From: Catenuloplanes niger
GTDB taxonomy: Bacteria; Actinomycetota; Actinomycetes; Mycobacteriales; Micromonosporaceae
Reading direction: 5' to 3'
Assembly (NCBI RefSeq): GCF_031458255.1
Contig: NZ_JAVDYC010000001.1
Location: forward strand, 3,233,001 to 3,297,000
Length of the DNA: 64,000 nucleotides
Part shown: positions 58,912-64,000 of the stretch, piece after piece
How positions within the stretch are numbered: position 1 is the first letter of the stretch
How the letters are laid out: the number at the start of each line of letters is the position of its first letter
Made by a program: the position numbers and the translations under genes
Notes under the pieces: model-generated
Told to the model about the DNA's origin: nothing
What the model saw: only the letters and a program-made list of their open reading frames with translations
Database searches by the model: none

Positions 58912-59250
58912 ACCATCTCCACGATCGCTGACAAGGTCATCGACGGGATGGCCGAGTGGCAGAACCGCCTCCTCGACCCGATCTACCCGGTCGTGTTCGT
59001 CGACGCTGTGAGCGTCAAGCTCTGGGATGGTCAAGTCGCGAACCGGTCGATCTGCCTCACCCTGGCGGTTACCGTCGACGGGCACCGCGACATCTTGGGC
59101 ATGAGGGCCGGCGACGGCGGCAAGGGAGCCAAACACTGGCTGCACGTACTGACCGAGCTCAAAAGCGGGGGCGTGGCCGACATGCTCATGCTCGTCTGTG
59201 ACGGGTTGCAGGGATTGCCGCAGGCGGGCGAGGCGGTCTAGCCCCGCACC
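58912..59250 (+). pseudogene. IS256-family transposase remnant, middle part
   Basis: TISTIADKVIDGMAEWQNRL, YPVVFVDAVSVKLWDGQVAN (first catalytic Asp region), LAVTVDGHRDILGMRAGDGG and MLMLVCDGLQGLPQ match the centre of mutator/IS256 transposases. The N-terminal ~160 residues are missing. A TAG replaces the expected Trp codon just before P-R-T, and the gene is then cut by an ISAs1-type element at 59251. It continues at 60577. Confidence 0.88.
59241..59250 (+). repeat. Target-site duplication, left copy
   Basis: GCCCCGCACC directly abuts the left inverted repeat of the ISAs1-type element and is identical to the 10 bases after its right inverted repeat (60577-60586). Confidence 0.9.
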
Positions 59251-60576
59251 CAGGGCCTCGGCAAAGTCGTCAGGTGATTCCGAGCAGGGCGAGCGGGCGG
59301 GTGCTGTCGCGGGCGTGATGGCGGTTGGCGGCGGCGATGTTGGTGACGCCGGCGGGGCGTAAGGCGCCGATAGCGGCGTTGCGTAGAGCGGCCATGACTT
59401 GTTGTCCGGTGCCGGTGCGGATCTGGGAGCGGTCTTCGTCGTAGGTGACGTCTCGCACCCAGTGGATCTTGTTCTCGATGGACCAGTGTCCGCGGATCCA
59501 CGCGGCAAGCTGGGCTGGTTTGGCCTGGTGGACGTGAAGGTCGGTGATGGCGTAGACGGTCTCGGTGGTGAAGCGTTTCGGCTCGTCGAGGCGTCGGCGG
59601 CGGCGGATCTGCAGCGCCTGGGCGGCGTGCGGGAAGTCGATGCCGGTGGAGACGGTCAGGATCTTCAGGGTGCGGATCTCGCGGCGGCCGTGCCCGCGGT
59701 CGTCGTCACGATCAGCGTCGGGGACCGCCTTCCAGGGCAGGCGGGTGAGCTGTTTGTGCACTGGGGCTGGTTGCCTTTCACGGTCAGGATCCAGTGTGCG
59801 CCGCGTTCGGCGAGGTAGGTGACGTGGTCGCGCTGGCAGTGCATCGCGTCGGCGGTGATCACGGTGTCGCGCAGGTCGCTGATCTGGTCGAGCAGCGGCA
59901 CGAACCGGGTGATCTCATTGGGCTTGCCGTCGACGTCGGTGCTGGCCAGGACCACGCCGGCAGCCTGGTCGCAGGCGGCCATCACATGATCGGCAGCCGT
60001 GTCGGCGGTGCGCGAGCCGCGCAGCGTCTTGCCGTCGACCGCGATCGCCCGCCGACCGGCCGGGATGTCCGCCAAGGTCCGGCTGGCCAGCCACGCGCCG
60101 ATCACCATGGTCAGCAGATCCGGGTCCAGGGCCTGCAACAGTCGTCGGATCATCGCTCCGGACGGGCGCCGGTCAGCGGCGATGCCCAGGGCCTGAGCCG
60201 TCGCTTCCGGCACATCGGCCACCCATTCCGCGATCGCGGCGTATGAACGGTAACCGGCCACCACGGCGCACACCGCCGCGGTCATCACCACGCTGAGCTG
60301 GTGCCGGATACCTCGCCGTGCCGCGGATCACGCATCGCGGCCAGAGCAGCGGGCAACCCGGCAGCGGTTTCCGGCACGGTCAGAGCCGGTGCACCAGACA
60401 GAGACGAGATCATCGATGATGGCAGTGCGGGCATGACTCACTTCGGACAGATCATCGTGGCGTAGGAACCTTGATGATCTTCTGAACCGGTCATGCCCGT
60501 CTTGCTGCCACCAACCAAGGCGCTTCTACGTTGATCCACTCAAGTGGGACACCGTCAAGACTTTGCCGGGGCCCTG
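59251..60576 (-). mobile_element. ISAs1-family insertion sequence inserted in an IS256 gene
   Basis: A 1,326-base element with ends readable from sequence. The left repeat CAGGGCCTCGGCAAAGTC (59251 on) pairs with the inverse of the right end, where the complement reads CAGGGCCCCGGCAAAGTC (60576 back); about 20 of 24 terminal positions match. Perfect 10-bp direct repeats flank it. Its single transposase gene fills the minus strand but is frameshifted. Removing the element and one repeat rejoins the interrupted IS256 transposase, which confirms the insertion. Confidence 0.9.
59270..60434 (-). pseudogene. ISAs1-family transposase, two frameshifts
   Basis: From the ATG at 60434: LPAALAAMRDPRHG, then a one-base loss near 60320 moves the match to LSVVMTAAVCAVVAGYRSYA, IAVDGKTLRGSRTADTAADH (first Asp) and VITADAMHCQRDHVTYLAER (second Asp), HWILTVKGNQPQ. 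A second one-base loss near 59762 moves it to HKQLTRLPWKAVPDADRDDD, RGHWSIENKIHWVRDVTYDE (Glu) and MAALRNAAIGAL. All DDE residues are still present, so the decay looks recent. Both losses were judged from the family pattern, not from an alignment run. Confidence 0.85.
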
Positions 60577-60586
60577 GCCCCGCACC
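60577..60586 (+). repeat. Target-site duplication, right copy
   Basis: A second exact copy of GCCCCGCACC, directly after the right inverted repeat of the ISAs1-type element. It encodes P-R-T of the interrupted IS256 transposase. Confidence 0.9.
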
Positions 60587-61054
60587 ATCGTCCGGACATA
60601 TGTGGTGCACCTGCTGCGCAACTCATTCCGCGGCGCGGCAGGGCTGAGACAAGATCGCCCGAGCGCTCAAGTCCGTCTACACGGCTGCGACCGAGGACGC
60701 CGCGACCGAACGGTTCATGCAGTTCGCCGAGACCTGGGGCAAGAAGCACCCGGCAATCGTGAAGCTGTGGTCCGACGCCTGGGCCGAGTTTGTGCCGTTC
60801 CTCGCGTTCGACGTGGAGATCCGCAAGGTCATTTGCAGCACCAACGCGATCGAAAGCGTCAACGCCCGGGTCCGTAATCCGTCCGGACACGCGGGCACTT
60901 CCCGAATGAGGCCGCGCTGAAATGCGTCTACCTCGCGCTGATGAGCCTGGACCCGACCGGCGCCGGCCGCCGCCGGTGGACCATGCGCTGGAAGGCACCG
61001 CTGAACGCCTTTCAGATCGCCTTCGAAGGCCGGCTGACGCCGGCCGCCCACTGA
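60577..61054 (+). pseudogene. IS256-family transposase remnant, C-terminal part
   Basis: The continuation of the interrupted gene: PRTIVRTYVVHLLRNSFRGA, a frameshift with lost bases near 60640, KIARALKSVYTAATEDAATE and RFMQFAETWGKKHPAIVKLW, FVPFLAFDVEIRKVICSTNA with IESVNARVR. A second frameshift near 60880 leads to GHFPNEAALKCVYLALMSLD and the normal C terminus NAFQIAFEGRLTPAAH at 61054. The DDE Glu region (NAIESVNA) is present but the gene is dead. Confidence 0.88.
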
Positions 61055-61157
61055 CTCGTTCAACAACCAAGATCAGCCGTTAACTGGACAGACCCAGTCC
61101 ATCGGGCGGGCCCTGCTCGACGATAGGTCAGAAGCGCTCGTCGGTCAGGCAATGCGG

Positions 61158-61928
61158 CTACCGAACGTGTCCATCAGGGTCAAGTGGCTTCCATGAGTCG
61201 TGGCCGCCAAGTAGGACGTCTACGTTGCTAACTCCGGCGAGCTGGCCCAACCCGCGTACATAATTGAGGAGGCCTAGCCGCATGCGCTCGAGCTCAATTC
61301 GACACTCGGCATTCTTAGGCCACTCGGACTCATGCGCTTCCGGGTGCTGTTGCTCCCACTCAGAGAGTTCGCCATGCCACTTCGCCATGAACGGACGCAT
61401 TTGGTGATTTAGCATGCCGATAGCAAGGTGTTCAACAGTCTGGGTGCCCGCCACGCCTGCAGTTGGCCCGGCCGCTATAAGTGTATCACGAACCGTTGAA
61501 AAAAGGTCGTAAAGAGAGTTAAGAGACTCCCTGATGAGCCCCGTTCCTTGCTCGAGTGGTTGGGTAGAAACACGCGTGACCGACTCAACAAAGAGCCGCC
61601 ATGCAATTCCCTCGTTGGTGGGCGTAACCGCAAACGTTAGATCCGTTAGGTTGGGAACCGAAACTGTCAGTTCGGTCAGCCGCACCGTTCTAGCGAATGC
61701 ATAAATAACCAAAGCGGCAATGCCACCAGCGACCGTACCGCATAGCGCAAAGAGCGCCGCCCCGGTCAATTGACTTCCCCAGAAAACGGCGAGGCCCACG
61801 ATCGCACCTGCCGCCAGGCCGACGATCAAGGCGAACCACCGCGTGTAAACCCATTTCCGACGCATGCTGGCCACCATCTCGTGATGGTAGACGAGAAGCC
61901 GCCCGTTGCGAATAGCCGGTGCGTGCAA
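61158..61928 (-). CDS. Two-helix membrane protein of unknown family
   Basis: A 256-residue protein, AT-richer than the chromosome average. Two membrane helices (about 31-50 and 57-77: WFALIVGLAAGAIVGLAVFW, FALCGTVAGGIAALVIYAFA) are followed by a ~180-residue cytoplasmic domain with a short beta part (LTELTVSVPNLTDLTFAVTP) and long helices (STQPLEQGTGLIRESLNSLY, MLNHQMRPFMAKWHGELSEW, CRIELERMRLGLLNYVRGLG). The MRPFMAKWH and LRLGLL...YVRGL pattern recurs, to my memory, in uncharacterised actinobacterial proteins. It lies in the IS-rich island; a defence or stress role is only a guess. Confidence 0.65.
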   Translation of the reverse strand: MHAPAIRNGRLLVYHHEMVASMRRKWVYTRWFALIVGLAAGAIVGLAVFWGSQLTGAALFALCGTVAGGIAALVIYAFARTVRLTELTVSVPNLTDLTFAVTPTNEGIAWRLFVESVTRVSTQPLEQGTGLIRESLNSLYDLFSTVRDTLIAAGPTAGVAGTQTVEHLAIGMLNHQMRPFMAKWHGELSEWEQQHPEAHESEWPKNAECRIELERMRLGLLNYVRGLGQLAGVSNVDVLLGGHDSWKPLDPDGHVR

Positions 61929-61962
61929 CTAGCGGCGATCTCAATTTTGAGGAGGTGCTTCA

Positions 61963-62255
61963 TCATCACGACCGAACCGATCGTCGAGCAGCACCCCACC
62001 GAAGGGATGGACAGCTCAGCTACCGATGAACCGTTGACCGCGATGCTGGTTGACCAGGCTCCGGAGTGAGTGGTGGGGTTGATGGGCGAGAGCGGACTGC
62101 TGCCGAAGTAGATCAAGCGGGCCCGGGAGCCCGCGCGACCACGTCGGCAATGGCAGGCACGACCCCGAAGGCCGCGGTAGCGGCCACTTTCAGAACGGCA
62201 CCGGGCCAAGATGGCGTTGACCGAAGTCAGCGCGCGCGGGGCACGGGTGCTGCAA
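61963..62255 (+). pseudogene. IS256-family transposase remnant, N-terminal part
   Basis: After GAGGAGG the expected start codon is ATC. The frame reads ITTEPIVEQHPTEGMDSSAT, a TGA, VVGLMGESGLLPK, a TAG, IKRAREPA, DHVGNGRHDPEGRGSGHFQN and, after a frameshift, KMALTEVS. This is the N terminus of an IS256-type transposase (GLLPKLIKRALE-, DHLGY-, HDPEGRGSGNSRNG-like segments) with lost start, two nonsense codons and a shift. It covers residues ~1-95, which the 58.9-61.0 kb copy lacks. Confidence 0.7.
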
Positions 62256-62290
62256 GATAGGAGGACGTCTGATTTACGTACTTTGTGTGT

Positions 62291-62866
62291 TTATTTTTGG
62301 GTGGGTTTCGCCAGGGTGAGGGTGGCGTCCTGCGTGAGTTTCTTGGCGAGGTCGTCGATCATGGCTCGGGTGATCATGCTGGCTGAGTGGTCAGGCAGGG
62401 TTTCGTAGTCGCGGGCGAGTCGGCGGTGTTGCATGAGCCGTTTTTGCCGGCGTCGATGCCCTGGCTGTCGACGGGGACATTGGGGGAGGTCTTGATGCTC
62501 TGGGTGTCCATGATGGATGCGGTGAGTTCGGCGGCGCGTCCGTGATGGTCGCGGACGAGACCGGTGAGGTCGTAGTCGAGGTCGGTGAAGATGCCTTCCT
62601 TGCTCCAGGCGGTGAAGTAGCCGTAGACCGCCGGTTTGCAGGGAAGTCGTGGGGTGGGTAGCGCCACGGGATGCCCGGTGCGATTGACGTAGAGGATGGC
62701 GTTGAAGATCTCGCGTAGGTCGTGGGTGGCGTTGCGGCCCTTGATCCCGAGCGTGGCTCGGGCGTCGGTGCGGGCCTGGCGCCAGGCGGTCAGCCGGGGT
62801 GCGATCAACTACCAGCGGGCATCGGACAGCTCGCAGGGATAGGTGCGGCGCTCGGTGATGTCTACT
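62291..62866 (-). pseudogene. IS5-family transposase with internal deletion
   Basis: VDITERRTYPCELSDARW is followed by a TAG, then LIAPRLTAWRQARTDARATL, KGRNATHDLREIFNAILYVN, VYGYFTAWSKEGIFTDLDYD and IMDTQSIKTSPNVPVDSQGI with the first catalytic Asp. After DAGKN the reading jumps to the family C terminus in another frame: RRLARDYETLPDHSASMITR and AMIDDLAKKLTQDATLTL. About 100 residues holding the rest of the catalytic core are gone. Confidence 0.8.
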
Positions 62867-63130
62867 GGCGTACGCTGCGAGAACTTCGGTCCTGCGGACA
62901 TCGGGTCCGCCGATTTCGTGGCAGAAGCCAATCAGACACGATCGAGGGAAGAAAAGCCGCCGACCGGACGCATCCTTATGCGAATCACTGGGGGGCAATC
63001 CAGGCGGATCGCATCGTCTGAAACATCTGCGACCGCCACGCGAAGCCACTAAAACACCCAGTGAGAGGGCGGAATGTAAGTCTTCGCCCGGTTCGTCATT
63101 GGCGTGTTGCTGAGGTTGCTGGTGGTGCGG

Positions 63131-63480
63131 TCAGGTGTCGGTTCGCGGGCGCGAGATGGCGAACAGGCCGGGCGTGGTCTCGGTGACAAGTCCGGTGGAC
63201 CAGGCGTTTGAGTTTGGTGCGCATGCCCTCGATGCGGGCGGGTTCGGTGCCGGTGTCCAGGGCATGGCAGAGGTCTTTCCACCGTAGTGGGGTCTCGGTT
63301 TCGGTCAGCACGGTGAGGATGTGCTGGTAGGCAGGGTTGGCCGGTAGGCCGGGGTGGGTGCACATCTTTGCGGCCGACGATGACCGCTTGGCGGGACTCG
63401 CGGATCAGGGCGTCGCGGACGGCGGGGTCGATCTCGGTGTGTCCGGGGCGCGGGCGAGGTTCGCGGTCTTTCGGCGAGGA
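63131..63480 (-). pseudogene. Fragmented winged-helix hypothetical protein
   Basis: Pieces in different frames line up into one protein: EIDPAVRDALIRESRQAVIV, then HPGLPANPAYQHILTVLTET and PLRWKDLCHALDTGTEPARI, EGMRTKLKRLVHR, then in a third frame TGLVTETTPGLFAISRPRTD and stop. The order resembles a winged-helix C terminus common in Streptomyces hypothetical genes (PLRAKDVC-...-KLKRLV-...-GLF). Two frameshifts make it a pseudogene. Recognition is from memory and tentative. Confidence 0.45.
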
Positions 63481-63686
63481 CCCACGACGCCCGCCGCCCG
63501 CTCTCGCCGGGTCCGTAACCGTTGTCATCCGGCACGCGGTGAACGGCGCAACCGGGGAAGGCAGGACGGCAGAGACTGCAGCCGGATGTGTCGGACCTCT
63601 GCCGGTAGCCGGCCATGGTGACCGACCGATCGGCCTCATAGCCTGGTCGCGGCTCGACAACGAAGCGCCGTTCTTGGGGAGCGCGC

Positions 63687-63968
63687 ATGGTAGACGGGAA
63701 CAACTCGCCAGGCAGTGGCCGCTACGGGGCACCCACGGATTGGGCGCAGCGGTGTTACCTGACCGGACCGGGCCGGCACCTAATGCTTGGTGATCGGGTG
63801 GGACTGAACCTGATCAACCCAGACTTTTCGAACAAGCCGGTGCCCGGCACCGTGGTCGGATTCGCTGGACCGGGGTCGGCAATAGCGTTGATTCGCTGGG
63901 ACGACGCGGTCGAAGTAGATGAGATCGACGGTGTTCCGGTGGCGGTCCTGTTTCTGGTGGCTGCCTAA
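63687..63968 (+). CDS. Small hypothetical protein (93 aa)
   Basis: A 93-residue protein after GGGGAG six bases before the ATG. The first ~30 residues are polar (SPGSGRYGAPTDWAQRCYL). The rest, LMLGDRVGLNLINPDFSNKP, VPGTVVGFAGPGSAIALIRW and DDAVEVDEIDGVPVAVLFLV, has the short-strand pattern of small SH3/KOW-like barrels (a GDRV start and an IRWDD strand). Codon use is only moderately GC3-rich, as elsewhere in the island. No family assigned. Confidence 0.55.
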   Translation: MVDGNNSPGSGRYGAPTDWAQRCYLTGPGRHLMLGDRVGLNLINPDFSNKPVPGTVVGFAGPGSAIALIRWDDAVEVDEIDGVPVAVLFLVAA

Positions 63969-64000
63969 CCGGTCTCGGCGTTCGCGGCCGCTCGGATCTG

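Noticed and set aside
59399-60246. Two plus-strand open frames inside the ISAs1-type element
   Set aside because: They are antisense to the transposase; the DDE motifs are all on the minus strand.
1-64000. tRNA, rRNA or CRISPR loci
   Set aside because: No cloverleaf with CCA-end context, ribosomal segment or repeat-spacer array was recognised on reading either strand; an algorithmic scan was not possible.

Overview
The window reads as chromosome of a high-GC actinomycete, most likely a Micromonosporaceae member (Actinoplanes/Catenuloplanes type). The grounds are strong G/C bias at third codon positions, many GTG and TTG starts, GAF-ANTAR and LAL regulators, DNRLRE and RHS exoproteins, stand-alone LigD polymerase domains and WXG100-type proteins. 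No search was run; family names rest on motifs read by eye.

Layout. 0-9 kb: two divergent giant exported proteins, an RHS/YD-repeat protein that runs off the left edge and begins a ricin-type lectin domain, and a DNRLRE/FG-GAP-like surface protein. 9-13 kb: single genes (MmcQ/YjbR, LigD polymerase domain, penicilloyl-serine-type hydrolase, CPBP protease). 13-19.4 kb: a MacB-like efflux operon (adaptor, ATPase, permease, lipoprotein) facing its own two-component system. 19.4-24.5 kb: CBS protein, short solute-binding lipoprotein, cation efflux carrier, acyltransferase, ECF sigma factor with a membrane partner. 24.5-29.4 kb: Dabb protein, two medium-chain reductases, a large LAL regulator. 29.4-42.1 kb: a dispersed signalling and stress set (STAS, GAF, HATPase, LapA-like, DUF5994, cold-shock protein, antiporter, NarL-type two-component system beside a fatty-acid desaturase, a region-2-only sigma-like protein, two GAF-ANTAR regulators). 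42.1-47 kb: a translationally coupled glycan operon (GH130, six-hairpin-like glycosidase, two GT4 transferases). 47-51.7 kb: Acg-like nitroreductase, lipid kinase, LysR regulator divergent from an alpha/beta hydrolase.

51.9-54.2 kb holds the most interesting intact locus: YbaB-like, WXG100-like, CpnT-N-like, toxin-like and putative immunity genes, overlapping or nearly so. It looks like a polymorphic toxin whose export module and toxic module are separate polypeptides.

From about 54.3 kb to the right edge the window is an accessory region. Only the last 23 codons of an acyl-CoA dehydrogenase survive, fused in frame to a deleted IS3-type transposase. Next comes a visibly AT-richer TIR-transmembrane-beta-propeller gene coupled to a lipoprotein gene. 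Then follow IS256 remnants, one split by an ISAs1-type element whose inverted repeats and 10-bp target duplication can be read directly, an unfamiliar membrane protein, an IS5-type remnant and small fragments.

No tRNA, rRNA or CRISPR array was recognised.
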